Below, piece after piece: positions 47,201 to 55,244 of a DNA stretch of 64,000 nt; position 1 is the first letter of the stretch, and each line of letters begins with the position of its first letter. The translations under genes and the position numbers were made by a program. The notes under the pieces were generated by a model. The model was not told the origin of the DNA. It worked only from the letters and a program-made list of their open reading frames with translations, and ran no database searches. The DNA lies in NCBI GenBank assembly GCA_018267365.1, contig JAFDYQ010000012.1, positions 42,736-106,735 on the forward strand, written 5' to 3'. This DNA is from Bacteroidota bacterium. GTDB taxonomy: Bacteria > Bacteroidota > Bacteroidia > Chitinophagales > LD1.

Positions 47201-47397
47201 CCTGCCAGACTGCCTGTCCTACAGATGCGATCGTATTTGGCGATGGCAATAATAAGGAGAGCGTGGTAGCCGGCCTGCTCCAGGATCCGCGTACATTTGG
47301 CGTGATCGAGGAGATCCACACCATGCCAAACGTGACCTACCTGACCAAGGTGAGAAACCGTGAGGAAGAAGCAAAGGCAGCTGGCAAAGAAGCATAA
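44275..47397 (+). CDS. actB: Alternative complex III subunit ActB, iron-sulfur protein
   Basis: The 1040-residue periplasmic subunit starts with a Tat signal (SRRDFLKMLGF, R46-R47) that also ends in a lipobox-like VVAAGC (C66), so a lipid anchor is possible. The N-terminal two thirds resemble a molybdopterin oxidoreductase that has lost its cofactor. The C-terminal third, from about residue 768, is a ferredoxin-like domain with four cysteine groups: CIGCGACVTACNIEN, CQQCDNAPCENVCP, CIGTRYCANNCPYKVRRF and CSFCVQRTQEG...CQTACP, for one 3Fe-4S and three 4Fe-4S or similar clusters. It passes electrons from quinol to the hemes of ActA/ActE. Confidence 0.92.
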   Translation: MEDKVYWKGLEELEQPSQQNDREFADELPVLGSIMEPITTKGTTSRRDFLKMLGFSTTAAVVAAGCEMPVRKSIPYAFKPEEVTPGIANYYASATYQGGDYAAVLVKTREGRPIKVEGNSLATVSQGGTSSRAQASVLSLYDGGRYRNPMRGKENITWETADKEIGEKLKAVKDAGGKIVIYSATIPSPSTLAAIEEFKKAYGADHLVSDAVSYSGILAANGGAIPSYHFDKAKVIVGIGCDFLGTWLSPIEFAKDWSKNRKLNGGKKEMSRHIQVESALTVTGSAADKRVVVKPSEEATFAVDLLKAIESGASGNKRADAVAKELTAAKGAALVVSGSNDPNVQTVVNAINKALDSYGATISDSQTYNTKKGSDKAAADLVAGLDGGTIKAVIFYNSNPLLTHPQAAKLKDALKKAAVSVSFSEVADETSEACAYVCPDNHWLESWNDVSPKTGVYNITQPTITKLFNTRQAQETLLAWSGNNTNFYDYIRAYWDKNLSGKQSKFTGFNALWDVTVHDGELVLDGDKTSVGTWSGSYTAPADAAAAVTAAYGNLGETQLKVYESVAIGDGTWAGNPFQQENPDPITKITWGNVVLTSVNFRRKNNIKNDLELKDYQLVKVTANGQSVTLPAVAVPGVADGTFAIAVGYGKTVTNGAAGNDLKVGQNAYPLLGMIGDNYSFISKATVEVLNQEEKVAITQSHHNIVLKDLGGIKKRHIVKETTLPEYLKSPDAGNEDRKEILEELVTLYYKHEYPGHHWKMNIDLNSCIGCGACVTACNIENNVPVVGKDQVIRSREMHWMRIDRYFTFTKMEENATDPADKNAPALPAEEVDVVFQPMLCQQCDNAPCENVCPVAATTHSSEGLNQMTYNRCIGTRYCANNCPYKVRRFNWYDYQAADSFDGKRVGKMWANEGLLSDVTNSMHEPLARMVLNPDVTVRSRGVIEKCSFCVQRTQEGKLAAKKENRPLKDGEIKSACQTACPTDAIVFGDGNNKESVVAGLLQDPRTFGVIEEIHTMPNVTYLTKVRNREEEAKAAGKEA

Positions 47398-47420
47398 TAA
47401 AAAAACGGTGGCGGAGGGCC

Positions 47421-47522
47421 GGTGACTGGTGACAGGAGCGAACAGCCGCAGGAAAAAAGGAAAATAGGAGAGGTGAAAGAAAGCCGGAGGCGACCAGCCA
47501 ACAGCCAACCGACACCAGCCAA
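47421..47522. repeat. Two heptamer tandem arrays in the actB-actC spacer
   Basis: GGTGACT-GGTGACA at 47421-47434, then CAGCCAA-CAGCCAA-CCGACAC-CAGCCAA at 47495-47522, both with an exact 7-base period. The spacer is 148 bases, long for genes in one operon, and purine-rich between the arrays. Confidence 0.6.
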
Positions 47523-47545
47523 CTAAAAAAATAAAAGATAGTAAA

Positions 47546-48994
47546 ATGCACGCTTACGAATCGGATTTTAGAGAACCGCTCATCAATGGTAATAAGAACT
47601 ATACCATCATCACTGATGAGCTCGTAGGACCTACAGAGAAGACCTACACCGGATGGTGGCTTCTGCTCATCATCTTCGGCTGTCTGGCCGGCCTCTTTGT
47701 ATTCTGCCTCAGCTGGACCGTATTTTTCGGTATCGGTGTCTGGGGTCTGAATAAGACGATAGACTGGGCCTGGGATATCACGAACTTCGTGTGGTGGATC
47801 GGTATCGGTCACGCCGGTACACTGATCTCCGCCATTCTCCTGCTTTTCCGACAGAGGTTCCGTACGGGTATCAACCGTGCTGCAGAGGCCATGACGATCT
47901 TTGCGGTGATATGCGCCGGTATGTTCCCGGTATTTCACATGGGTCGTGTATGGAATGCATTCTTCATCTTTCCATATCCCAATACACGTGGTCCGCTCTG
48001 GGTTAACTTTAACTCACCACTCCTCTGGGACGTATTTGCAATCTCTACTTACTTCTCTGTATCACTCCTCTTCTGGTACTCGGGTCTGATGCCTGACTTC
48101 GCTACCATTCGCGACAGGGCCAAGGGCAAATACCGCAAGATGATCTACAACATCCTGTCATTCGGATGGACAGGTACAGCCAAGCAGTGGCAGCGCTTCG
48201 AGTCTCTCTCCCTGATCCTCGCAGGCCTCTCTACACCGCTCGTACTCTCAGTTCACACCATCGTATCCTTTGACTTTGCTACATCAGTTATTCCTGGCTG
48301 GCACACTACCATCTTCCCTCCATACTTCGTGGCTGGTGCGATCTTCTCGGGCTTTGCTATGGTGGAGACACTGATGCTCATCGTGCGCAAGGTGTTTAAA
48401 CTGGAAGATTACATCACAGTAAACCACATCGAGTCGATGAATAAGATCATCGTGCTCACAGGTTCTATAGTGGGTATCGCCTACATCACAGAGCTTTTCA
48501 TAGCCTGGTACTCCGGCTATATGTATGAGCAGTTTGCTTTCTACAATCGTGCACTAGGCAAGTACTGGTGGGCATATTTTATGATGATGAGCTGCAACGT
48601 GCTCTCTCCACAGGCCTACTGGTTCAAACCGGCACGCCGCAACCTGTGGGTTACTTTTGGTCTGTCTATTTTCGTAAATATCGGTATGTGGTTCGAGCGT
48701 TTCGTGATCATCGTTACCTCTCTGGCAGATGACTTTCTGGTATCCAGCTGGGCATACTTCCAGCCTACGTGGGTAGATATCGCGATCTTCATCGGCTCTA
48801 TTGGCCTCTTCATGACACTGTTCCTCTTGTTCTGCCGCTTCTTCCCTGTGATCGCTATCGCAGAGGTCAAGTCTATCTTCCGTACCTCATCGGCTACGGC
48901 CAAGGCTGAGCGTGCTAAAGAGCTGGGTCAGAGCAGTGGTGGCTTTGTAGGCCTCACTACATTTGGTATCCTGGACAAAGATGCCAAGCAATAA
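47546..48994 (+). CDS. actC: Alternative complex III subunit ActC (NrfD-like quinol-binding subunit)
   Basis: The 482-residue integral membrane protein has about ten helices and the NrfD/polysulfide reductase fold. It begins [53 protein letters not shown] and [20 protein letters not shown] are conserved in ActC and form the quinol site in known ACIII structures. It oxidises menaquinol and may translocate protons with ActF. The next gene, actD, starts 41 bases later. Confidence 0.92.
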   Translation: MHAYESDFREPLINGNKNYTIITDELVGPTEKTYTGWWLLLIIFGCLAGLFVFCLSWTVFFGIGVWGLNKTIDWAWDITNFVWWIGIGHAGTLISAILLLFRQRFRTGINRAAEAMTIFAVICAGMFPVFHMGRVWNAFFIFPYPNTRGPLWVNFNSPLLWDVFAISTYFSVSLLFWYSGLMPDFATIRDRAKGKYRKMIYNILSFGWTGTAKQWQRFESLSLILAGLSTPLVLSVHTIVSFDFATSVIPGWHTTIFPPYFVAGAIFSGFAMVETLMLIVRKVFKLEDYITVNHIESMNKIIVLTGSIVGIAYITELFIAWYSGYMYEQFAFYNRALGKYWWAYFMMMSCNVLSPQAYWFKPARRNLWVTFGLSIFVNIGMWFERFVIIVTSLADDFLVSSWAYFQPTWVDIAIFIGSIGLFMTLFLLFCRFFPVIAIAEVKSIFRTSSATAKAERAKELGQSSGGFVGLTTFGILDKDAKQ

Positions 48995-49027
48995 ATCAGT
49001 AATCGTAAAATCAGTAATTCTGTAAAT
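48993..49027. repeat. Short imperfect tandem array in the actC-actD spacer
   Basis: AAATCAGTAAT occurs twice (48993-49003, 49008-49018), then GTAATTCTGTAAAT (49014-49027). The same 14-mer is at 62950-62963, and AAATCAGTA at 62976-62984. Units are 7-8 bases (AATCAGT, AATCGTAA, AATTCTGT). Confidence 0.5.
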
Positions 49028-49035
49028 AAAGAAAG

Positions 49036-49584
49036 ATGGGTGCAGTAAAACAAAGCAACAATTTCGTACTCGGTCTCTGGGATCATGAGGAGGTGTTCCT
49101 CCACGCTATAGAGCACATCCGCCACGACGGACTGGAGATATATGAGACACTGACGCCATTCCCGGTCCATGGCCTGGAGGAGGCGCTAGGCTACCGCCAG
49201 ACCCGCCTGCATACCGCCGGTTTTCTTTTTGGTGCTACCGGTACCACCCTTGCACTGTCATTTATGACATGGGTGATGGCTTTCAACTATCCTCTGAACT
49301 TTGGTGGCAAGCCATACTGGCCGCTGCCCTCGTTCATACCGATCACGTTTGAGCTCACCGTCCTCTTCTCTGCATGGGGCATGGTGCTCACCTACTGCGT
49401 GCGCAATAAGCTGATCCCGGGCTATGTACCGCGCATCTATGAGCCACGCACTACAGATGATCGCTTTGCGCTCGTATTTGACATAGAGGGCAAGAGCAGC
49501 GAGGAGATCGAAAAGATCAAGTCTCTCTGCAATGGCAACGGCGCCGTAGAAGTAAAGAACCGCACTTTCAAAGACGGCGAATAA
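49036..49584 (+). CDS. actD: Alternative complex III subunit ActD (DUF3341)
   Basis: The 182-residue subunit opens FVLGLWDHEEVFLHAIEHIR, the DUF3341 start, then has two membrane helices (about 61-85 and 100-125) separated by FNYPLNFGGKPYWPLPSFIP. It is a structural subunit that contacts ActC and ActF; no cofactor motif is present. The short C-terminal tail is cytoplasmic. actE begins 108 bases later, past a REP-like palindrome. Confidence 0.9.
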   Translation: MGAVKQSNNFVLGLWDHEEVFLHAIEHIRHDGLEIYETLTPFPVHGLEEALGYRQTRLHTAGFLFGATGTTLALSFMTWVMAFNYPLNFGGKPYWPLPSFIPITFELTVLFSAWGMVLTYCVRNKLIPGYVPRIYEPRTTDDRFALVFDIEGKSSEEIEKIKSLCNGNGAVEVKNRTFKDGE

Positions 49585-49596
49585 GCACTCCCGTAG

Positions 49597-49616
49597 AGAT
49601 GCAATATGTTGCATCT
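49597..49616. repeat. REP-like palindrome between actD and actE
   Basis: AGATGCAA, loop TATG, TTGCATCT: perfect 8-bp stem, preceded by GTAG and followed by TCA. The frame GTAGAG-xx-GCAATA-T-TTGC-xx-CTTCA is shared with the palindrome at 44192-44211, with compensating changes in the stem. Confidence 0.55.
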
Positions 49617-49692
49617 TCACAAACGAAAAAAACTGAAGGAACCGGACCTCTGAAGCAAAACGAACAGAAAGAAGCTCAATAAGAATAAGAGA

Positions 49693-50442
49693 ATGAGAAA
49701 GCAAATCATAAACGTAGCACTGGTAGCAGCCTCTCTGGCGCTGCTCTCATCATGCGGTTTTGACCCTAAAAAACCGGGCCGTGTGTACATGCCGGACATG
49801 ACCTACTCAAATGCGCTGGAGACCTACGCTCCGAGCGTGATAGTCAATGAGGATGGTGACTCCGTATCTACGCGCAAGCCTGTAGCCGGTACGATCCCGC
49901 GTGGCTGGATACCTGCAGATGAGAAGATCAGGACAAATGAGGCATACCTCATGTCCTATATGTCAAAGAGCTACTTCACCCATGACCCTGCTAAATGGCA
50001 GGAGGAGTATGACAAGGCCGGCGCTATGCTGAAGGACCCGCTGGAATATACCGACGAGAATAAAGCAGCGGGCTCCAAGCTATACAATACGCACTGCATC
50101 AACTGCCACGGTGCCGCCGGTAATGGCCAGGGCAACCTCGTAGTACTGGAAGATGGATCTGATGGCCCGTACACCGCTGTACCACCGGACTATAAGAAGA
50201 GGCTCCCTGAGATAAAGGATGGCAATATTTTCTATTCTGTCAGTTATGGCAAGGGTATGATGGGACCATACGGATATTCTCTGAATGTGACCGAAAGATG
50301 GCAGGTAATACACTATATCAAGAGTCTGGCTGGCATAGATGGCGCAGCTACAGGTGCTGGTGCGGCCAAGGAAGGAGACAAGAAGGATGCAAAGTCTGAA
50401 GCTGGAAAAACAGAAGATAAAAAAGCAACGAAGAGGGGATAA
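49693..50442 (+). CDS. actE: Alternative complex III subunit ActE, monoheme cytochrome c lipoprotein
   Basis: The 249-residue protein has a lipoprotein signal (VALVAASLALLSSC, lipid Cys at C21), then a domain with PGRVYMPDMTYS and a cytochrome c fold with heme motif C135-INC-H139 (CINCHGAAGNGQG) and a probable axial Met in GKGMMGPYGY. The C-terminal tail is Lys/Ala/Glu-rich. ActE receives electrons from ActA and passes them to the cytochrome c domain or oxidase partner. actF starts 58 bases after the stop. Confidence 0.9.
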   Translation: MRKQIINVALVAASLALLSSCGFDPKKPGRVYMPDMTYSNALETYAPSVIVNEDGDSVSTRKPVAGTIPRGWIPADEKIRTNEAYLMSYMSKSYFTHDPAKWQEEYDKAGAMLKDPLEYTDENKAAGSKLYNTHCINCHGAAGNGQGNLVVLEDGSDGPYTAVPPDYKKRLPEIKDGNIFYSVSYGKGMMGPYGYSLNVTERWQVIHYIKSLAGIDGAATGAGAAKEGDKKDAKSEAGKTEDKKATKRG

Positions 50443-50500
50443 TTACCCAAAAGTAACAGAGACAAACAAAGACAGCAGATCACAGTTAATTTTTAAAGAT

Positions 50501-52063
50501 ATGGTAGAAAAATTTGAATTTGACAGCAAACTGAAAAGGAACCTCTTCATCATGATGGGAGTGGGGCTTCTCGGCCTTGTATGGGCCTTCTTTGCAAACG
50601 GCCTGCATGATAACCACAGCCGTTTTTGGTCAAATATCCTCCTGAATACCTATTACTTCACTGGTATAGGTATCTTTGGTATCTTCTTTGCTGCGGCCAA
50701 TCAACTCGGATATTCTGGCTGGATCACGCTGGTCAAGAGAATATATATGTCGCTCTCCGGCTTTATAGTGGTGGGTGCTGTTTTCACTGCCTTGATCATC
50801 GGCGGCGTATGGGCCGGCTATCACAATCTCTACGAGCACTGGTCCGTAGCTGAAAACTTAAAAGAACTGCCAAACGTTAAGCAGTCATTCTTTGCCAAAC
50901 CGTTTTGGACGATCCGCATGGCGATCTATTTTGCTCTCTGGATACTCATAGGCAAGGCAGTGGTCAACGCAATCAATGCAAAGAATATCGGTGACCAAAA
51001 GGTCTACAAACGCTCTAAGCTGATGGCGGCCCTCTGGATCGTAATCTTTGCCGTATCTGAGTCTTTTGTGAGCTGGGATATGGTCATGAGCCAGGATCCG
51101 CACTGGTACTCTACGCTCTTCGGCTGGTACAATTTTTCCAGTTACGGTTCTGGAGCCTTTGCTATGGCCATCCTCCTTGTTATCTTCCTTAAATCCAGGG
51201 GTTATCTAAAGCAGGTAAATGAAAACCATATCCATGATATGGGCAAATACATGTTTGCTTTCGCCATTTTTTGGACTTATCTCTGGTTTGATCAGTTTAT
51301 GCTTCAGTGGTATGCCAATGTTCCAGAAGATACAAACTACTGGGTCAAAAGGTTTGATGTGCCACTCTTCAAATGCATGATATATGTCGCACTGGTGATC
51401 AACTTCGGTGCACCGCTTCTTCTCTTCATGACCAAAGCTTCTAAAAGGAACCTGAAAGTAGCTGCATTCATTTCAATACTGGTGGTTTTCGGCCACTACA
51501 TAGACTTCTTCAATATGACCATGTTTGAACCAAACCTGATACCTGCCGGTACAGAGGCGTGCTGCACTAAGGGTAAAGGCAAAGAAGGTGAGAAAAAAGA
51601 AGCTGCTGCTGAGACCAAGGGTACTGTACTCTACGCTCAGGCTGATGCCGGTACTGCCAAAGGTACTGTAGGCAAAACGGTAGTGACTCCGGAAAAGGGC
51701 TCTACAGATGCAAATACTGCCGAAGGCCAGTCAGCTAATGAAGCTGCTGCGCAGACCGAGCGCGAGGCAAAGGAAACTAAAACAGAGGAAGCCAAAGGTG
51801 AAACCAAGGCCTGCTGTGCAGGTATGGGCAAGGGTGAATGCAAAGAGCATATGGCTGAGTGCAAAGAGGGTAAGGAAGGAGAGGAGGCTTGCTGCGGCCT
51901 GCAGACCAAGGCTTCTCTGGGCCTGCCTGAGATACTGACTTTCGTCGGCTTCCTCGGCATGTTCCTTTATATGTTTTTCAACGAGTTCTCTAAGGATAGC
52001 ACATTCAATGAAAATGATCCGTATCTCAAGGAGAGCCTCCGTCACCATGTAGAGTATGCATAA
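50501..52063 (+). CDS. actF: Alternative complex III subunit ActF with Cys-rich insertion
   Basis: The 520-residue membrane protein is the second NrfD-like subunit: about ten helices, with DNHSRFWSNILLNTYYFTGI, NYVWVKRFD-type TNYWVKRFDVP and FGHYIDFFNMTMFEPN before the last helix. Between the ninth and tenth helices (residues about 352-467) is a charged, Ala/Glu/Lys-rich insertion with eight cysteines: C354-C355, C438-C439, C447, C454 and C464-C465. I do not recall this in typical ActF. The start is ATG 50501; the in-frame ATG at 50339 lies inside actE and adds a basic stretch not seen in the family. Confidence 0.85.
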   Translation: MVEKFEFDSKLKRNLFIMMGVGLLGLVWAFFANGLHDNHSRFWSNILLNTYYFTGIGIFGIFFAAANQLGYSGWITLVKRIYMSLSGFIVVGAVFTALIIGGVWAGYHNLYEHWSVAENLKELPNVKQSFFAKPFWTIRMAIYFALWILIGKAVVNAINAKNIGDQKVYKRSKLMAALWIVIFAVSESFVSWDMVMSQDPHWYSTLFGWYNFSSYGSGAFAMAILLVIFLKSRGYLKQVNENHIHDMGKYMFAFAIFWTYLWFDQFMLQWYANVPEDTNYWVKRFDVPLFKCMIYVALVINFGAPLLLFMTKASKRNLKVAAFISILVVFGHYIDFFNMTMFEPNLIPAGTEACCTKGKGKEGEKKEAAAETKGTVLYAQADAGTAKGTVGKTVVTPEKGSTDANTAEGQSANEAAAQTEREAKETKTEEAKGETKACCAGMGKGECKEHMAECKEGKEGEEACCGLQTKASLGLPEILTFVGFLGMFLYMFFNEFSKDSTFNENDPYLKESLRHHVEYA

Positions 52064-52077
52064 GCCGCTGGAGTCGT

Positions 52078-52085
52078 TATATTTG
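52078..52085 (+). promoter_or_regulatory. Internal -7 box upstream of coxB (TATATTTG)
   Basis: TATATTTG matches TAnnTTTG, in the 106-base spacer between actF and coxB. It could give the oxidase genes their own transcription start. GACTAGT-TTCTAGT-AGTTGAG (52115-52135) follows, a short heptamer run like those in other spacers. Confidence 0.45.
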
Positions 52086-52169
52086 CACCGGACCTGAAAA
52101 CAAAAAAAGTAAAAGACTAGTTTCTAGTAGTTGAGTAAGAAATTATAAGGAAATCAATAAAGAAAAATC

Positions 52170-53309
52170 ATGTTAGCATTTGTCACTTTTGCATTGATCG
52201 TATTGTTCTTCACAGTATTGGTCCTCATAGGCAAGACCAACGAACTGTCTGAAGACATAGCCGGCAAAGGCATGAACTATGACGCCAAGAGCAAGTGGAA
52301 TGGATACCTGCTCCTGGGCTTCGTCATAGCCTTTTTCATCAGCATCGTCTATCAGGTCAAGCTACTGGCACCTATCATGATCCCCAAGTCAGCCTCATAC
52401 CATGGCGAGAAGACGGATAACCTGTTCTATGTGACACTGTTCTTCATGACGATAGTTTTCATTCTTACTCAGTTTGCTCTTTTCTACTTTGCCTACAGGT
52501 ACAATCAGAGCAAGAATAAGAAAGCGTATTTCTACTCTCACAATAACAAGCTGGAAGTGATCTGGACCGTGATCCCTGCTATCGTACTCGCCGTACTGGT
52601 AGTGATGGGTATGAGGGTTTGGTTCCAGATATTTGATGTAGAGTCTCGTGACAAAAATCCGCTCGTAGTAGAGGTCACTGCAAAGCAGTTTCAGTGGATG
52701 GCACGCTATCCCGGTGCCGATGGCAAGTTTGGGCACCGTGTGCTGGATACAGCTCATATCACTCCGACCAATGAGCTCGGTATAGACTGGACTGATCCAA
52801 ATAGCCACGATGACTTCTGGTCTGACAAGCTGGTATTCATCAAAGACAAGCCGGTACTCGTGAAGCTCGGTGCGCTCGACGTGATCCACTCATTCTATCT
52901 GCCTCACTTCCGTGTCAAGATGGACTGCGTGCCCGGTATCCCTACCCAGTTCTACTTTACACCAAAGTACACTACAGAGGAGATGCGCGAATACCTGAAG
53001 TCCCTCCCATGGTGGAATACGATCAACCCTGAGACCGGTGAGCCTCGCTGGAAGACCTTCAAGTATGAGCTCGCTTGTACAGAGATCTGCGGCCGCTCTC
53101 ACTACGGTATGCAGAAAGAAGTAGTAGTAGTAAAAGACCAGGCTGAGTACGATGAGTGGATGAAGAAGCAGACACCGATCTATGTAGCGCCCAAATCTGA
53201 ATCAGCCTCTGTAGATACTGCTGCAGCACCTGCTACTGCTGTATCAGACAGTACCGGCAAAGAAGCTCCTAAATCCGGCAAACCGGTAGCAGCCTTGATC
53301 AAAAAATAA
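52170..53309 (+). CDS. coxB: Cytochrome c oxidase subunit II
   Basis: The 379-residue subunit has an N-terminal extension with one helix, then the two helices of subunit II and a periplasmic cupredoxin domain. The CuA ligands are visible: C303, E305, C307, H311 and M314 in ACTEICGRSHYGM, with the first His in VIHSFYLPHFRVK. A long Ala/Ser/Thr-rich tail follows. It takes electrons from cytochrome c (ActA/ActE domain) and passes them to heme a. It precedes coxA by 64 bases. Confidence 0.92.
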   Translation: MLAFVTFALIVLFFTVLVLIGKTNELSEDIAGKGMNYDAKSKWNGYLLLGFVIAFFISIVYQVKLLAPIMIPKSASYHGEKTDNLFYVTLFFMTIVFILTQFALFYFAYRYNQSKNKKAYFYSHNNKLEVIWTVIPAIVLAVLVVMGMRVWFQIFDVESRDKNPLVVEVTAKQFQWMARYPGADGKFGHRVLDTAHITPTNELGIDWTDPNSHDDFWSDKLVFIKDKPVLVKLGALDVIHSFYLPHFRVKMDCVPGIPTQFYFTPKYTTEEMREYLKSLPWWNTINPETGEPRWKTFKYELACTEICGRSHYGMQKEVVVVKDQAEYDEWMKKQTPIYVAPKSESASVDTAAAPATAVSDSTGKEAPKSGKPVAALIKK

Positions 53310-53323
53310 GAATCATAAACTAA

Positions 53324-53342
53324 AAAATAGCAGTGCTATTTT
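53324..53342. repeat. Hairpin in the coxB-coxA spacer
   Basis: AAAATAGC, loop AGT, GCTATTTT: an 8-bp stem between coxB and coxA. The AT-rich base would make a weak terminator or processing site. Confidence 0.35.
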
Positions 53343-53373
53343 GCACACTAATAAATATCAATAAGAAGTAGTC

Positions 53374-55215
53374 ATGAGTGCTCACACAACAACAACCGCC
53401 GACGTACACGGGCATGTGGATACAGACCACATCCACGGGCATGAACACCATCATGAGCCTACCTGGCTCGAGACGTATGTGTTCTCTACCGACCACAAGA
53501 CGATCGCCAAGCAGTTCCTTATCACAGGTATGTTTTGGGGTATCGTAGGTGGCTTGCTTTCAGTGCTTTTCCGTCTGCAGCTCGGCTGGCCTAATGATAC
53601 CTTCCCTTTCCTGGAGTCTTTTCTGGGCAAGTGGGCTGAGGGCGGCAAGATCAGCAATGAGTTTTATCTCGCTATGGTCACTATGCACGGTACCATCCTT
53701 GTATTTTTCGTACTCACAGGAGGTCTGTCAGGTACATTTGCTAACCTGCTCATACCATACCAGATAGGTGCACGCGACATGGCCTCCGGCTTTATCAATA
53801 TGCTCTCATATTGGTTCTTCTTCGCTGCCTCTGTAGTGCTCTTCATCTCATTCTTCCTTCAGACTGGTCCTGCATCAGGTGGCTGGACAGCATATCCTCC
53901 TCTGAATGGTCTCCGCGATATCTCTATCAATAAGGGCTCAGGCCTGGGATTTGATATGTGGGCGCTGGCTATGACTTTCTTCATCGTATCATCCCTGCTC
54001 GGCGGTCTCAACTATGTAGCTACTATCCTCAACCTCCGTACGAAGGGTATGAGCATGATGAAGCTCCCGCTCACTATCTGGGCTTTTATGTTTACGGCTA
54101 TCCTCGGTATCCTGTCATTCCCGGCGCTCCTGGCCGGTGTGGCGCTCCTCGAGTTTGACCGTCTGCTCGGCACTTCTTTCTACCTGAATATGATCGTGGT
54201 AAATGGCCACCTGCTCGACTATAGGGGCGGCTCTCCGATCCTGTACCAGCATTTGTTCTGGTTCCTGGGTCACCCGGAGGTATATATCATCATCCTGCCT
54301 GCCATGGGTATCGTGTCTGAGGTACTGTCTGTACACAGCCGCAAGCCTATCTTTGGCTATCGTGCTATGGTGGTATCTATCATGGCTATCGTGGTTATCT
54401 CCTTCCTCGTATGGGCGCACCACATGTTTGTGACAGGTCTCAATCCAAACCTCGCTGCGGTGTTTGTACTCTTTACACTCCTCATCGCAGTACCATCAGC
54501 TATCAAGGTGTTTAACTGGATCGGCACTATCTGGAAGGGTAGTGTGCGTCTCTCTGTGCCGATGATGTTTGCTATCGGCTTCGTGTCTATGTTCATCTCC
54601 GGTGGTCTCACCGGCCTGATGCTGGGTAACTCACCTATCGATATCCAACTCCACGATACATATTTCGTTGTAGCGCACTTCCACATTGTAATGGGTGTAG
54701 CAGCCTTCTTCGGTATGTTTGCAGGCGTTTACCACTGGTTCCCCCGCTTCTACGGCCGGTTTATGAATGACACTCTCGGTTACATTCACTTCTATGTGAC
54801 TCTGATCGGTGGTTATGCTATCTTCTTCCCTATGCACTTTATGACAGGTCTCCCTCGTCGTTACTATACTTTCGCAAACTTTGAGACCTTCAATAACTTC
54901 AACTTCCTGACTCAGTTTATCTCTATCGCTGCGATAGTCGTATTCATCGCGCAGCTGATATTTGTAGTAAACTTCTTCTATAGCATCTTCAACGGCCGCA
55001 AGGTAGATGTAGAACGCACAGAAGATGGTCATACCTACGGCAACCCATGGGAAGGTACCACGCTGGAGTGGACTGCGCCTATCGAGCGCATACATGGCAA
55101 CTGGGCCGGTGAGATACCTGCTGTACACAGGTGGCCATATGACTATAGTGTAAATGACAAGCCATATATCTCTCAGAATACGCCTCTGGCGCCTGGTGAA
55201 GTAGAGCATACCTAA
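53374..55215 (+). CDS. coxA: Cytochrome c oxidase subunit I
   Basis: The 613-residue subunit has about twelve helices and all the metal ligands: low-spin heme His in MHGTILVFF, H300 and Y304 in WFLGHPEVYIIILP (CuB and cross-linked Tyr), H349-H350 in VWAHHMFVTG, H435 (heme a3) and H437 (heme a) in VVAHFHIVMG. It is the catalytic core that reduces oxygen to water and pumps protons. The His-rich N-terminus (HGHVDTDHIHGHEHHHEP) is unusual in length but common in Bacteroidota. ctaB starts 29 bases downstream. Confidence 0.95.
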   Translation: MSAHTTTTADVHGHVDTDHIHGHEHHHEPTWLETYVFSTDHKTIAKQFLITGMFWGIVGGLLSVLFRLQLGWPNDTFPFLESFLGKWAEGGKISNEFYLAMVTMHGTILVFFVLTGGLSGTFANLLIPYQIGARDMASGFINMLSYWFFFAASVVLFISFFLQTGPASGGWTAYPPLNGLRDISINKGSGLGFDMWALAMTFFIVSSLLGGLNYVATILNLRTKGMSMMKLPLTIWAFMFTAILGILSFPALLAGVALLEFDRLLGTSFYLNMIVVNGHLLDYRGGSPILYQHLFWFLGHPEVYIIILPAMGIVSEVLSVHSRKPIFGYRAMVVSIMAIVVISFLVWAHHMFVTGLNPNLAAVFVLFTLLIAVPSAIKVFNWIGTIWKGSVRLSVPMMFAIGFVSMFISGGLTGLMLGNSPIDIQLHDTYFVVAHFHIVMGVAAFFGMFAGVYHWFPRFYGRFMNDTLGYIHFYVTLIGGYAIFFPMHFMTGLPRRYYTFANFETFNNFNFLTQFISIAAIVVFIAQLIFVVNFFYSIFNGRKVDVERTEDGHTYGNPWEGTTLEWTAPIERIHGNWAGEIPAVHRWPYDYSVNDKPYISQNTPLAPGEVEHT

Positions 55216-55244
55216 ATTTTAGTAAGAATCAGTATCACATCATC

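Noticed and set aside
47219..47938. Minus-strand frame of 239 codons over the actB-actC junction
   Set aside because: It is antisense to the end of actB and start of actC, and its composition follows the complement of those genes.
50339..50500. N-terminal extension of ActF from ATG 50339
   Set aside because: It overlaps actE in another frame and adds a basic stretch not found in the family; ATG 50501 fits.
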